Assembly: GCA_017590115.1 (NCBI GenBank)
Contig: JAGGNK010009114.1
Span: 22,883,978 to 22,947,977, forward strand
Length of the DNA: 64,000 nt
Direction of reading: 5' to 3'
DNA from: Montifringilla adamsi
Taxonomy: Eukaryota > Chordata > Aves > Passeriformes > Passeridae
A program made the translations under genes and the position numbers. Shown in pieces: positions 11,882-25,600 of the stretch (position 1 is its first letter; the number at the start of each line of letters is the position of its first letter). Under the pieces are notes generated by a model that was not told where the DNA came from, searched no databases, and was given only the letters and a program-made list of their open reading frames with translations.

Positions 11882-12874
11882 CCTTATCTAGAAGGATACA
11901 GAGAGAAATGAAGTAATAAAGAGCATTTGAGATCAAAAAATTCCACAGTGCATATATGAACTTGGATATTTATTCATTTTGTGTAAGGGAAATGTCACAT
12001 AAAGCTGCTCAACTAATTTAAAATGCCATCAGACTTTATTTTCAATAAAATTTATTTAGATGGACACCTACAAGTTGAACTAGTATTGTTCAGTGCACAG
12101 GAAAGTACCTATGGCCATTGTTTCAAGTAGGGAACTCAAAGCTGGCCTCTTGCAAAGCATTTTTTTCTGCTCTAAGGATTTACACTTTGCCTGTGCCTGT
12201 TTTTCAGGCTGCTCCAGCAGAGTTGCTGTGTCCTAGGCCACGCAGAGCAGCGCTTTGAGAGGCTGGGGGGACACACCAGTAAATGCTTTGAGAGCTTGTT
12301 TGCACATCTGCTAGTTATTGAATTGCTCCATTTGGCCAAGTGATGGACAGGCATGTTTTTATAGTTTGAAGATGCTGGGTTCAAATCAAGCTGCCTTGGG
12401 GAAAAAGAGATATGTGATTTTCCTTAAGAATGGCAAAAGAGGGTGAGTTCCCTGTTAGCACAGCCCTGCTGTGCCACAGGAGTGCCACTGCACCAGGACT
12501 CAGACACGAGGTTTCTTACATGAGTTTGTAGAAAAAGGCAGGAGGGTGTGGGTCTTGGAAAACTCAGGTGATGGTGAAGTTTTCTTATCACTGAGTGGCC
12601 CAAGGCCTGCAGTGAGAAGCCCCTGCGAGTGGCCTGAGAGATTTGTCTGCTGCACACACTGAATTTGCTGTGAAATGGGATTTGTTTTGACAGTTTGCAC
12701 ATTAGAGAGAGCAAAATAATATTCACTGTGTTTTTGAGATAGCACAGAAGCTGACAGCCTACCAGTCTACAGTAAGTGTGTGTAAACACATGAGCATGTA
12801 TAGGGATAAATAACAAACCACACTGTGTGTGCCTGCTTGAGGATAGATGATAAATCATAGTGCATGTGGTATCT

Positions 12875-12893
12875 GAGTGTGTGTGTGTATGTG
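12875..12893. repeat. Short TG microsatellite
   Basis: GTGTGTGTGTGT with one TA interruption, in a wider region rich in TGTG and CACA strings. Confidence 0.8.
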
Positions 12894-13599
12894 CAAAGGG
12901 CTGCCTACAACTATGCAATAATAGTGAATTACAGCTAAGCCACTCTGCTTCTTTGTGGGAGGAAATCAAATATTTATATTCAGATAGGGTACTCTGTGCA
13001 TCGACCTAAGATATCTTTAATTACAAATCTGGAATCTACTCTCTGTGTACCTGTCAGTATTGCACTGAGACTCTCTGCAGTGCAATGTTGGTACAACATT
13101 CACCTCTGAGTTCCATGTTCTGTGCACTTCATGCATGCAGATCTTTAGGATTAGAAAGTGCTGTAAATGTCTAGGAAAAACCTTTTTTTCCCCTCCCTGA
13201 AGTGACTGTTAGTAACCTATCATCACAATTAAACACAGAGGATAATAATTATTTTCCCTTCCTAAACACTTCTAATCTCTTTGTGCCAAACCAGGTGAGG
13301 CACAGAACATTCTCTATTAATTCTCACTGATCCAATCTGGGACACAGATAAGACATATTTGACTGATTCTGTTAACCTTTGCTATGAAGAGGAAAGATGA
13401 GTCTCAGGAGAAGAATGAGCAAATTGAAATTGCAAATTCAGGAAACAGTATTGCAACTTCAATTACTTGAGTGAGGAAACAAATTGAAGCTCTGTCACAA
13501 CTTCAGTTGCAAAATGTAAAAACACCGGGCATAAGTAAAACAAAACCTGTCATTAAATCCATTTATCCTTTTTGATAATGCTTTTCATGTTTTTTCCCC

Positions 13600-13690
13600 T
13601 AGACTGTAGACTTCTTTATCTTATGGGTACTTGTGTGCAAGAAAGTTTCAAAGCACTGTAAATATAACAGAAGTTTTACAGAAACTGCAG
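13600..13690 (+). repeat. Possible L2/L3-type LINE 3' remnant
   Basis: CCCTAGACTGTAGACTTC and AAAGCACTGTAAATAT occur in the order expected from ancient L2/L3 3' ends, which carry CTAGACTGTGAGCTCC followed by a GCACTGTATAAAT-type tail. Similarity is patchy and chance is not excluded. Confidence 0.25.
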
Positions 13691-16021
13691 TAACTCTATT
13701 AATTGCATTTATTGAAAAATACAAAGCTGGCATTTAATTGGGATAAACTAAATTTCACTGAATAGTTACCGAGATATTTGCCAACATAGTCATTTGCCTT
13801 AATATGGTCTTCAACTTCTTTCACATTTCAAGCTCAGCCTGAGCTCTTGTAGCTTTAAAATGATTGCCAGCCCTTGAATATCCAGCTTAAAATGTTGTGT
13901 TTGGCTTTCAGTGTACATTCAGGTACCAGTTTATCCCACACTCCTGCCTTGTGCTTTCTTTCCGTGCTATTGCATCACCAAACCCAGGTCAGTGTTGTCA
14001 TAGCAAATTTATCAGTAAATAGTGGTAGTAAAGTTCCATTTGAAGAATGGGTCCATAATCTCACAATTAGTATACAAATTTTCAGAATTGAAAATGCTAC
14101 ATTATCTTCAAAGTGTAGACCCAAGCCTGTGAGTCTGCACTTTGCACTTTGCACTGGTATTTTATTTTGCATTTACAAAATACTGATGACAAAGGAAACT
14201 CCACTTTTTATTGTTGTAGTTTTTGCCTTTTCTTGAGATTTGATATCTAGTGTGAATAAAATAGTTGCTAATAATGGTGGCATATGCTAATAACCTCTGT
14301 GTAAGCAGTAGCTATTAACAGAAATAAAGCTTTTGGAAAGCTTCTGAATTCATGTGGTTTGCACTCTTGCCAGGTGAATTAACAGTATTTTACTAGAATT
14401 TCAATTTTTTTTTTTAATACAGAAAAAAATGCCCAACCTATTATGAAAAGATGTATTCAATAAAAAGGAAGTTTTTAAAAAGTCCTGTATTTTATTTTAG
14501 TATTTTCTGTTTCAGTTTTCCTTTTGCCATGTGTTGCAATTCAAAAGAATTTATCCACATGCTCAAACAGCACTTGGTTCCACAAGACATGCACGTGCTG
14601 AAGCCCCTTGGCTCGGGGACGGCTAAGCCCAGCAGTGACTTGATTGCCACTCTTTTAACAGGGGATAATATTTTTTGAGATTCATTGTAACAAAGAAGTG
14701 AAGGGAATAAACACGAGAAGTTGGAAAGCAAAAAAAAACCGAACCAGATTAAAAAGGAACTTCAGAGAAAAAGTCATCTGAGCAAGGTTTGTGGAAAATA
14801 CCAGTGTTGTTTGTGTGGTGAAGTGTTAGATCAGCTGTGAGCTCTTGCAGATGTTTGACAATGCAGAGTTTACCTTCTGTGTCTGCAGGCTCCAGCCCCT
14901 GAGTTCTGCAGAAGTATCTTCTGTAGGATATATAGGGTGCAGTTGTATCAATCCTTCCTTCTCTATAGACAAAATGGGGATGAGGCTTATTCTCAGAGAG
15001 GCAGAGGCAGAAATTACCTTTGGAGTTTTTGAGCTCAAGGCTGTGGGACAGATGGTAGCAGAGGGAGGTTGGTTGCAGAACACAAGGATGCAGAGGAGTC
15101 CTGAAGCTGGAACACATAGCATGTGATTAGACAGATTACCTAGTCAGGAGTCTAGGGATGAATTATAGTTCCAGATAAATTAAATGTACATGAAATTAAA
15201 TTTAAAACTTCCATTGTATCCTGCAGAGTGGAATTAGGAAGATTTGAGTGTAACTGCTGCAGCCCTGGTATGGAATAAAACTCCTGTTTTCAGGGATCTG
15301 TGTAGGTCTAGATTAGGACTCCAGCAACCACCAGTTGCTCAGATGTAAATCTCTCCATTTGCTTCAGCAGTGTTATCCCTGACTTGGAAAGCTGCAGCCC
15401 TGTTAGGTGTTAGACTTTCCTTTGCACTGGCTTATTCTGTCCCCAGCAGGGGCACTTGGCTCTGCTGTAGGCACATACCCAAGCCTCTGTAGTGTTTGTG
15501 CAGAGATGTGGTCTCAGGAGGTAACAGCAACAGACCAAGTGTAGCTGCTGGGGAAATCGTTGGGGAGCTCTGATGCAAACAGGATGTGATGTGTTTCTGG
15601 ATGTGGGCTGTCAAGGCTTTGTGTGAACCTGTGGAACACTCTAGAGCTCAGAAGCGCCGAGAGGCTGGTCTCTAGACAAATAAAACTTGCTTTACAATAG
15701 CGTGTCAGAGGAGCAGAAGAAAAGTGCCTAACAGGCACTTCAGCAGTATTCTGGGAGCTGAGAGGGAATTAAATCAAGGTTTAGGAAACCAAAGAATAAA
15801 GATATCAAAACCCAGGGCTTTTGAATGCCTACTTAAAAGAACCTGAGGGAGTTAGGCATCCTGTCAGTGTTCAGTTTATAGTGGACATATAGTGTTTATG
15901 AAAACGTATGCAGATAGATTAGCTCTTTGGAACACTGCTGGAAAATTGTCAACAATTCTTTGCTCTGTTTTTCTATAAACATTTATATTATATGTTCTTT
16001 TATATTTTATGCTTCACAATG
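13691..16021. other. No gene recognised
   Basis: A short CTTTGCA triplication lies at about 14137-14154. Between 14750 and 15130 both strands are unusually open (98-122 codons on the minus strand, 93 on the plus). The products show no domains and the region is only moderately G+C-rich; I take this as a stop-poor composition effect. Confidence 0.5.
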
Positions 16022-16042
16022 ACATTTGGCTTTGCCAAATGT
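16022..16042. repeat. Perfect hairpin, 9-bp stem and TTT loop
   Basis: ACATTTGGC at 16022-16030 pairs exactly with GCCAAATGT at 16034-16042 across a three-base loop. The stem is too short for a microRNA precursor. Each arm contains a GCCAA half-site like those bound by NFI proteins, in inverted orientation. Confidence 0.8.
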
Positions 16043-19000
16043 ATCTCAGAGGAACTTCATTATTTTTGAATTGTTTGTGGTATGAGCATGAACTTTGACT
16101 TCCTGCCTTCCAGTTTAGTTGGTGTCTAGCTTTTTGCTGTCTGGGTCACTCATGTTACAGCTGGAGTTTCCTGTTTTCAAACCCATATCAGCCAACCATG
16201 TAAACCTGAGGGTCAGCTCGTTTAGAAATGATGCATGATTCCAGTCACTTGTTTACTGAAATAAATTAGATTTACGTAATGAAAGCTGTCAGGTGCTGTA
16301 TCAATCTTCTGCACTAGTCAAAGTACTTCCTTATTTACAATTCTTGTTTCTTGATGTGCAACTCAGCCACTCAAGAATACCTTATTTTACTTGGAGGACA
16401 AGTGAAAACTTTTTTTAGACAAATCTGTTATTGAATTTTAGGAGCCTGATATAAAAAGTCATTATTAATGAAAGTTAATGGTATTCTGTGTGTAAAATCT
16501 TGGGTGAGATAGTAATCATTTTGGGTCTAATATCATGCTCTGTATCTGCAAGTAAAAATGTCCATCTGTGTATGTGTGTTATCCCCTCTATCTGGCAGAG
16601 GAAGGGAGAGTGGAGGGACATCCTTGTGTACACATGATCCTGAAATCTAACACTTCCTAGAGAGAGTTTTTTTTAGGAAATAGGAAATGCTGTTTCCTTA
16701 CTCTAAAAAGAAACCCCACAGTTTCTATAAGGATGACTGTGGTGGGTCAGTGCGAGCTTCCCAGATCCATCTCTCCAAAAGTATGAATGCCAGCCATTTT
16801 AGAGAAAGGGACTCCACAGGGGGTCACCTGGAGATTTGTTCTCTTTGGGCAGTTCTGAGGGTTCTGGAAGGCAAGGCACTTTGCCTCTCTCTTGGCTGTG
16901 AGTGCTAGATTTTCTCAAAGTGTCTTTCTGATGCCATAATTTCTAAAATATCAACAGCATTGCCAAACACAAGTATAAGCCTCTCCTCCCTTGCCCATCA
17001 GCAAGCCTCCAAAGCATCATGAGATTTGCTTAAGTCATGAGAATTTGAAGCTGCCATACTTATGAAGTTCTTTTAATTTGACTTCTTGTTTTTGTGTCTT
17101 GAGGATGCACCCAAGTCACACTGGCCAGTGTTCCTCCTAGAGGTCACATGGTGGCCCACAATTACATCAGCTGAGGCCCGAACCAAAACACGAAGGTGTT
17201 ACGTGCAATAAAATCCAAACACTGTGGCAGATGGAGTGCAGTCAAAGCTGGTTTTCTCTTCCTTTTCTGATTCAGTGTGAATTCAGAATAACTTTTATTA
17301 AAACTGAAAAGGGTTTATTCTGCAGCAAAAGAAAGTACGTATTAATCTGGTTTGTGTTGCTTGATTAACTATGTCCCCAGAAGTGATGACTACTAATTTA
17401 AAAATAAAAAGCATTTAGAACATTTAGGTGTTGCTTTTATTTACAACTAAGGAATCTTTGCAGAGCTCTAACAATATTAAATGGCCCTCAAGGGCAATGA
17501 AATTACATTTAAGCTGCACCAAGATAACAAGAATAATTTCAACTTATTTTCCTGTCCATTTTGGGTTTCTGGTCACAGCTGAGGAGCTGTCTGTTTGATG
17601 AACAGGCCAACAAGTTTGCCTGAGCAAAATGGGTATAGCTTCTTCATATCTGAGATATTCAATGCCAGTAGAAAGAGTATTCTAGTCAGTGTAGTGGGCT
17701 CTCCTGTATTTTTAAAAATCAGTTTGTTGGATAGATGATAATATGGTGTGAGTTTCACCTCAGACAAATACAGATTGTCAAAGCAAATGTCACACTAAGG
17801 GTGTGAGTAGTACTAATGGAAATAACTGGGTCACAGACAACCGTGAGAGGAATCAGAAAATTAACATTTTCTTTTACTTGACATTCATAATATATGATTG
17901 AGAGCTTTGTGCATATTTGACCAGGCCATTGCCAGCCTCAAATCTGAGTTTTATATTTTTATATTCATAGCTTTTAAGTCCCAGCAATTTTCCTATGAGT
18001 CAATTTTGTTTGTGTGAACTTACACAGAATTATAAAGTTGAACTTTTTCTTGTAACTTTTAAAAGAAAGTCTGCTGGCAGCAGCTGGGGCTATGGCCCTG
18101 TTAACATCCTCTGTGAGTGGAAGTGGTGGTGGTTTGTTCCAGGCAGACTCAGGTATTGTGCTCATCCCTGGAGGCCCTTCCCACTGTACACTGAGCCAGA
18201 TGCTTGGCGTGCTCCTTGGGAGCAAGCGTGCACACAGTGCATTAATCTGTCGAGCTTTTTATATGCAAATTTATACATATATACACACACATGCACAGAG
18301 AAACACAAAGAGAGGTGCAGGCACACATTGGTATGCACAGTGATCTTTCTTTGTTTTAGAGAAAATAAGGTCAGACAAGTGCAACATGGAGGAGAAAGCA
18401 CATTCTCCTTCTCGAGGGAATTCCTTCTGTAGGCTGTGTCAGCAATACAGAATATTCCTGCTCTAGGATGGACGAGTGAGTGTCACCATTGTGGTCCAGT
18501 TCTGAAGGTTCTAAGCAAGAAGCTGTCAAAAACAGCCTTTACCCTAAAGGTGTATAAAATAATTTCTACATCTTGCCAACATACTTGTAAGCACCATATG
18601 ATTAAAATAAATAGTCTCAAACTTTATTCGTCATTCTGGTGGATGTCAGGGTAGGAAATGTTTAATACATTCATGACAGCCTGTGTTTCAGGAGACATGC
18701 ATTGCTATAATTTGAATTGTTAGCATTTCCTGAGAGTCAGCACCTTCACTCTCATGCTCTGCATTGTTATGATCTAGTGAGTAGGTGAGAAAGAGCAGCC
18801 TCTCGGGTGTGAGCATCCTAGAGCTGGATCACGTGGGGTGTATCTATTTTTAGGGCACTTTTAAGCTATGGTGTTTCTGTGTCTGTACCTCAGTGCTGTA
18901 GTTTAGTTTCTGCACTACCAGGGTGCAGGAAGCAGTTTTGTGGCTGATGGAAACAAGCGTTAGGCAGAGAGCAATACTTAGGATGTGGGTACAAGGTGCC

Positions 19001-20310
19001 TCCTCCAGAGGAATGTCCATCTTCTTTGAGGATGATCTCCCACCACTTTGCTTTCTGCATGTGGGATTTTGCTAGTAACAGGAACTTCACACTGGTGATA
19101 GGACTGAGGAATTCAGGGACAGTTACAATCCAACTTTTAGATAGATGCTGAAGTGTTCCTAGGCCTTTGCCTTTGGATGGCCTTTTACAGAGAATTTGGT
19201 AAATGCTTGTTGGGATCAAAGGGGAGGGTCTGACAGAGTCAGGGTGGCAAGACCTGGATAGGCCAAAATATCAATTTTTAGTGGATGGAACGTAATGAGA
19301 CTGTAAGTAACAGATCTATTGTATGCCAGAACAGTAAATAGTGATAGAGCTGGGACCAGTGTAGCATTCAAATGGTTACTTAGGCTGATATCACTGATCA
19401 ACAGATTAGGAGTCCCTCATCTGTTTGTTTGTGACATATATGGCTTTCTTCAAAGGTATTCAGCAGCATTCCTACTGGGAATAGTGTTTAATTTAAATTA
19501 ACCCCCTAACTGATTAATTACATAAAGTGTCCCTTGCTTTTCTAGGCTGCTGCGGAACTTGCACTGATGGTAGAATAGCATCAGATTCCCTGCCTTCCCT
19601 TTAAGTTTGGTATTATAGTGGTCTCCCATGCAAAATAAGTTTCAGCCCTTACCTAATTAAAGCTCAAATTTATTAACTCAGACAAGATGTTAAAAAAATT
19701 GAGAGCTTCAAGCTGCAGTGATAATTCCTAATGCTTCTACCTTACACTAATAGAAATTATATGTACTCTTAAATTCCGCTTCAGGTATCCTCAGTAACCT
19801 GTAAGAGCTCTCTAATTCTGCCATGAAGATTAATTTGTATCTGTGGTGAATATTTGAAACACTGACTCTTGCTTGTAATTCATCTAGATTAGGCTTTTCC
19901 TCTGCTGTGATTTTACCTAATAGTGATGCAGCTTCTCCATCTACCAAATGAATAAAAGCATGAACTCAGCAGCTGCAGGAAATGTTCTGTGGTGAAATAT
20001 TTTCTTTTTGTTTATTTCTGTCTTCAGAGATTACATGTGATAACAAAAATTTTAAAAAAACCTTTCCCTATTTCTTGGAGAAGGCAGATATTTGAAGGGG
20101 ATAAGAAATGGAAAGTACAGTACCAGGTAGCACACTGTTTTGGTATTGATTTATCCCCACCTTAAAGGCAGCATTTCACTACAGCCAGCCTGCTGCTGGA
20201 TGATTTTCTGCTTTAGACAGATTCTCTACAAACTTCCTCATATTCTGTTCATGCGAGGAGGGAAAACAACTGGAGCTGGTGTGGTTTACTGAGTAGGCAA
20301 GTCCCGTGCA
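16043..20310. other. No gene recognised
   Basis: Unique sequence with short frames. A good donor (GACGA|GTGAGTGTC at 18476) follows a possible acceptor at 18431, bounding about 44 bp that is open in two frames, which is too short to be informative. Short CA/TA runs occur near 18276-18295. Confidence 0.5.
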
Positions 20311-20432
20311 CTGGAGCCAGAGACTGTCCTGCGTTAATCTGGGCTCAAGGTTCTGACTCATTATGTGATCCCGAGTAAATCATTTGACCTTCTTGATCTT
20401 CTGCCAGCTCAGATGGAAAATTAAGTAAAAAG
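20311..20432 (+). repeat. MIR SINE, 5' and central portion
   Basis: The stretch reads GGAGCCAGAGACTGTCCTG, then a GGCTC block, then ATGTGATCCCGAGTAAATC, and a TCAGATGG block before an A-rich run. This follows the MIR order: GGAGCCAGACTGCCTGGG, GGCTCTGCCACT, TGTGACCTTGGGCAAGT, CTCATCTGTAAAATG. The parts keep order and spacing, so this is the clearest ancient SINE in the window. Confidence 0.7.
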
Positions 20433-22540
20433 CAAAGACTGCAGTGGAAACTTGGTTCTGTGACTGAACTGAATAGATGAAATGAGTAAATGTACAGGTG
20501 TTTCCCTGCGTTTACACGACTGATACCAATGGGAGCCACAGCAGGATTTAAACAAAAGACAGAAAACGTTTGGCTTTTTTTTTTTTTGCTGAACAGTCTT
20601 TCATAATATGAAGCATTTCACTGGAAACAACCCATTACAAATATGTTAAAACAAAGCAATTCAGTGTGCAGTTATTACCAAGGTGCCATCCATGAGGAAT
20701 GTGAATTTGATAGCCACAGTAATTTTTTCTGCTCTTATGTTTCCCCTTGGCTTTGGCATGGCATTCCATAGCCCTCACTTCCACTTGTTCTGCCTTGAAC
20801 AGAAGAGCCCCAGAAGTTCAGAAACCACTTTGAAAGATTCTACTCAATGGGTGGAAAGGGTTCCACTCTCAGAATCACAGGGTCTTGTTCCTACTTCTCC
20901 CACTCTCTCACACTGAACCTCTGTTTTCATCTTACCAGTCTCTAAAGTATTTGCATTGAAATGTTCTCTAATATACTGAAATTAGCAGTACTTGAAAATT
21001 TGAGGAACAAGTACTCAATTAAAAAAATTGGTTTGCTTTGAAAAAAAAAAATTAGCTACCTATGAAAGTGTGATGGAAGCAATGGCTGTGAAAATGTTGA
21101 GGTTTTATTGCCTCTAGGAGGGAAGGTACAATTAGAAAGGGAAAAGAATAAAGATCATGGTATAGTCTGAGCAGGAACTGAAAATAGATAAAAAGAAAAG
21201 TTTTACATTATATTCTTCCTCCACCCATATTACTAGAGATCCTTTAAAAATTTAAATTCTGGAAAAAACTGTTACAGTTGTGGTTGTATCATAGGCCACT
21301 TGACCAAGCTTGTTATGATGTCACCAGAGCTACAAAATTAATTCAAGTCTTACTGCCCACATTGCTTTTATAATTTTTCTTTGCATATTACTGTTACATT
21401 AGAAACTGTTAACACCAGCTGTGAGTTTGTTTGATATTCCTCTAAGAATTCAAGAGCAACTGACTTAGTCCTAGATGTTGTTTTATTGCTTTGTTTTATT
21501 TTTATTACCATGTCATGGAAAACATGTTCATATTACTGAAATCCATCTGAGAGAGATCTTATTACCTGAAAAAAATGAGGGTTTTGATCTTCATACATCA
21601 AAGATAATCCTTTTCCACTCCACAACTGGTTTAGGACCAGCCACATGAATACCACTAGTACAAGTATTTTCTGAGAATGTCAGAAACCTCCCTGTTCCTC
21701 AGTACCTTTAGTTTACATGATTCTTATTTTTCTATCTAAAAATGTATAACTATATATTAAGTATATTTCTTTTTTCCTCTAGTGCAAAGCAGACTCCAGC
21801 TGTAGATGCCTTAAAGCATTGACTTGGACTAAGGAAATTTTATTTCCACTGTTATTAAATCTGGGACATTTTTCCTATTTAAGAATTATTTTCTCATGTA
21901 GTATTTTCAGTTACTATGTGAGCCAAAAATGATTTTGAGTTTTTTGGCTCTGAACTTCTATTGCCTCTGCTGGACTGCAGCCTGGTGCAAGCTACCTAAG
22001 GTAAAGAGATAAAATCTGAACCTTGAACTAATCCCGTGCTGCAGAAACTCCAGCCTTTGAAGTAGAAGTAAAACTTTCATTTGAGCTTCTGGGAGGAATG
22101 TCTGAAAACAGGACTGAGATCTGAATTTCACCACCTGATCCTGTCTTGCTGATTGGAATTGTCCTATAGTTACACTGAAGTTATTTTGATTAGGATAGTA
22201 AAGGAAACTGTTTCTGATTCAGTCTGATTCATCATGCCCGGACTTCTTTCTCATGACTGATTAAACAAAACACCATTTATTGTGTGTGTAGGTTACCATA
22301 GTGACAAGAAACACTGAACATCAATGAAACTGATTAGAAATTGTGATTATTTATCTTCAGAAACTTATCTTTTGCGTGGAGACTTTCTTATAAGTTTGGA
22401 TTCATGAGTTAGCTTTGGGAAAGCAATCTCTAAATTTGCCCCCACAAACATGTTTGGTCATAGGTGCACACTAGGGACTTGTATGTGCAAATTAGCATTT
22501 TCAGAAGCAAACAAAGGAAAAAGATTTGTTTAAGATGTGG
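20433..22540. other. No gene recognised
   Basis: Unique sequence with a 15-T run near 20575. A weak MIR-like echo at 20870-20945 was not called. Frames are below 80 codons. Confidence 0.5.
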
Positions 22541-22614
22541 ACTTGGGAAGCCTGAGTCCTTTCCCAGATTCAAACACAAACGTCTTGTTTGGCCTTGGAC
22601 CTTGTCACATAAAG
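22541..22614 (+). repeat. MIR SINE fragment
   Basis: GGAAGCCTGAGTCC, CCCAGATTC and then TTGGCCTTGGACCTTGTCAC follow the MIR order of GGAGTCCTGGGTTC, a CC-rich block and TGACCTTGGGCAAGTCAC. It is about 70 bp and diverged. Confidence 0.5.
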
Positions 22615-25600
22615 ACTTTTTTTAAAGGCCTGTTCTTTTGGGCACTTGTATTTTTAGGCACAAAAGGTACTTTAGGCATGTTTTATTTCAGATATTCTAT
22701 GTGTCTGTGATTTTAGTTGTCATCTGTGAGAAATTTTACTTTTTTCCCACTCTAAAATATGCATCCTAAAGCAAGGCAGTACAGCATAAATATTTTGTTT
22801 TCATGTAGTAGCCCACTGTGCGGAACATCTTTTCACTTCCCTTTTCTGGACTATTGATGAGATCTTCTTAAAATAAGAATGATGTTGTTGTTTTCTTCTT
22901 CCAATAGGTTCCACTTGCTGCATTTGTTAGGTGCTGTCCTTCTCAAACAAGTAGCACAAACTAATCAGGCCATTTTCATGAATGAATGAAGATTACACAT
23001 AACAAAGATTATACCAGGATGAACCTAACTTGAAAAATTAATCTAGCTGGGCCTGAATTAATTGTGTGGAAAAGAAGCAGCTTTGATCTTGCCCTGTGTA
23101 ACAGAATTCAGTGGATTTTACAGTTCCTGTAAGTGCACCTGCTTAGGCCTTGGAAGAGGATACTAAACATATGCAGAAATTATCTTTGCATTTACTCTTA
23201 AATCTATTAAAAACTATCTCCTGGATAGTTACTCATGTCTGGAGTGAGATTCCATTGTTTTTCCCTGTTTACAGGAATGCTTTGGGGACAGGCATCAGCT
23301 GCTAATGCCCTAGCCTTTATAATGTGCTGGCAGACAATTTCAGAGATCTTCAATATGAAAGTGAGACTGGGGTGAAGAGAAGCTTAGCATTGCCAAAGTG
23401 TGAAACATTCATGTGGTGCGTTCAGTGTGAGGGATCTGAGGTTTTATTTTTCCCCACAAAAAGATCCAAAACAAGCTAGCATGAAGGATGAATTTATGCA
23501 TTCCCTACAGAATATGATTTGTCCTGGCCATGGAAAGGTCACTGGTAGGGCAGTGTAGGTAGGATTAGACATACAGACTTGGCCTGATGATTTATTTTTG
23601 GTTTGAAACTAATATCACTTTGCTGTTATACTGCTCAGTTGCAGCCCGTGACAGATGGGAAGAATCCACAGCCATTTGAACTGGTTATAATATTTCAGCA
23701 TATACCACTGAAACCATCTAGTTCATTGTGTGTTATTTTAGAGAGAAGTGATTAAAACAAAAAATAACATAAATCAAATTTTCTTTCTCTCTTTATTTCT
23801 TCTCTCTCTGCCCCCTCTTCTGTCTCCTTTTCTTCTTTGGAAGGGCTCCAAGAGATACATTAGGAAATCTAATGCCAAATGCCAACAAAGACTCAACCAG
23901 TACCAGGATAAGACTTTAAAATAATTTTTTTTGTTAGTACATAAAAAGGCTTGCAAACGAAAGACTTCTTTATTTTACTGTATTACAGATAAAATACTGA
24001 ATAGCAGTCATCTCAATCAGACATGAAGCTTTTTGAAAAAAAAACCAAAACATTTGACTTTAATAATTGTGTAATGGCTTTTTCTCCAAAGCTTTGTTTA
24101 AAATAAAGCTTGGGAGTTTGACACCAAGACATGTTTGTTCCAATCAGCTTATAATAGAAGTGTTTAGTACTTCTTGGCTGCAGATGCCCATGAACTTTAA
24201 AAGGTGATGAAGGATTGTTCACCACATAGGGAGACTCAAGAAAAAGATTTGATTAGATTTTTTTTTAAATTTGAGAATATTACCAAAAATATATCAGAGG
24301 AACTGATGGCAGAATTCAGGACTCTTGACTCTGTTCAGCACTACAACTTTGCCAGATGCTGCTTCATTTTTCCTGTGCTCTGTGGGAATATTAACTTCAG
24401 CAACAACTTTTGCAAGAGTAAACTTTTGTTTGCCAACATTCCTTTGCTTGTGATATGGATGGATGAGAGCATTAGCAAATTACAGACTATTCTTAATCAT
24501 TGTTCTTGTGGTTAAATCTCTGCCAGAAGATGATGAAAGATGGAAGGATTGACAGATAACAGCCTGGCACTTGTTTGATTGTCTAGGAAGTGGTATCATA
24601 TGTGGGACAAATTCCTGTATTCCTCTAATAAACACAAGTTTACAGTGTGGTGAATGAGATATTACAATGCTGAAATGTATTAAAATGTCCAGGGAGGTGG
24701 GTTTAAGTCTGTCATGGAATGGGCACTTCCATGGCCTTCTTGGAGTTGAAGCAACCTTATATGCCACACAACAGAAAGATTAGGTGGGGAAAGGTTAGGT
24801 AGGAAAATTTCTTGATTTTGATGAACCAGAAGCAATAATCACACAAGAATTAAAGTGGAATGATATCTTCAGCCCCTGCCTAAAGTTTCTGGCTCTTTTA
24901 TGAAATTACATAGCAAACCAACTAAGATTATAAGACTTAATTAATGTATGGTAGGTATGGATGGAAACGTGAGACACTTCCTTAGGAACAAGGGATGAGC
25001 CAATACATGTCACAGTAGGAATCCTGCAATCCACTGGACACAGGGGTTGAGTGGTGCCACTAATGTGGCTAATTTCTGTTAATGCCACTAATAGTTTCTT
25101 TGTGGGCTAACTATTCTCCCCATGCCTTTCTCCACTATAGTGCACCGAGCTTAAGCTCTCACATTCCTTGGGGGATGTTGGAGGCAATAGACTCAGCTGA
25201 CTGCACTGACATTATGGGATGTTGCTGCCAAAGATACAGCGGAGGGATTTGTCCTGTAAAACAAATTCTGCCTATTTAATATAAAAATCTTCCTCTGACA
25301 AACAAACGGTTGTATACACTCCAAAGCTAATCAGTGCTGCAAAACAAGTGGTCTTTAGCAGACAGCAATTAAGGAATTAGGGGGATTCTCTAAAAGGGAA
25401 AGTCCTTTGCAGTAAAATCGGTGCCATGAAAGTGACAAAGTGATTATGTGTCTTCTTTGGTGTGGAAGGGAAATGTCCCGTCACACTGGCTCCAAGACCC
25501 AGCAGGTGGGTTCCCCACCTGAATGGCGCCGGGAACATGTGGCTGCACCCCGCAACAAAAGGAACATGAACAGTTTGGAATGGGCTCACAGGCAGAGCCT

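Larger units (their letters stand above)
11181..13599. other. No gene recognised
   Basis: The longest frame, 181 codons on the minus strand at 12424-12969, runs through TG/CA-rich sequence. It gives a His- and Cys-rich product without domains. I read it as chance. Confidence 0.5.

Noticed and set aside
12424..12969. 181-codon minus-strand open frame
   Set aside because: It runs through TG/CA-rich DNA; the product is rich in His, Cys and Ser with no domain, and no supporting splice sites or promoter were seen.
15440..15460. CTCF site CCAGCAGGGGCACT
   Set aside because: It lacks one base of the core spacing (GGGGC instead of GGGGGC), so it does not fit the consensus.
20870..20945. Additional MIR fragment
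   Set aside because: A CTGAACCTCTGTTTTCATC phrase resembles the MIR 3' half, but flanks do not continue the consensus.
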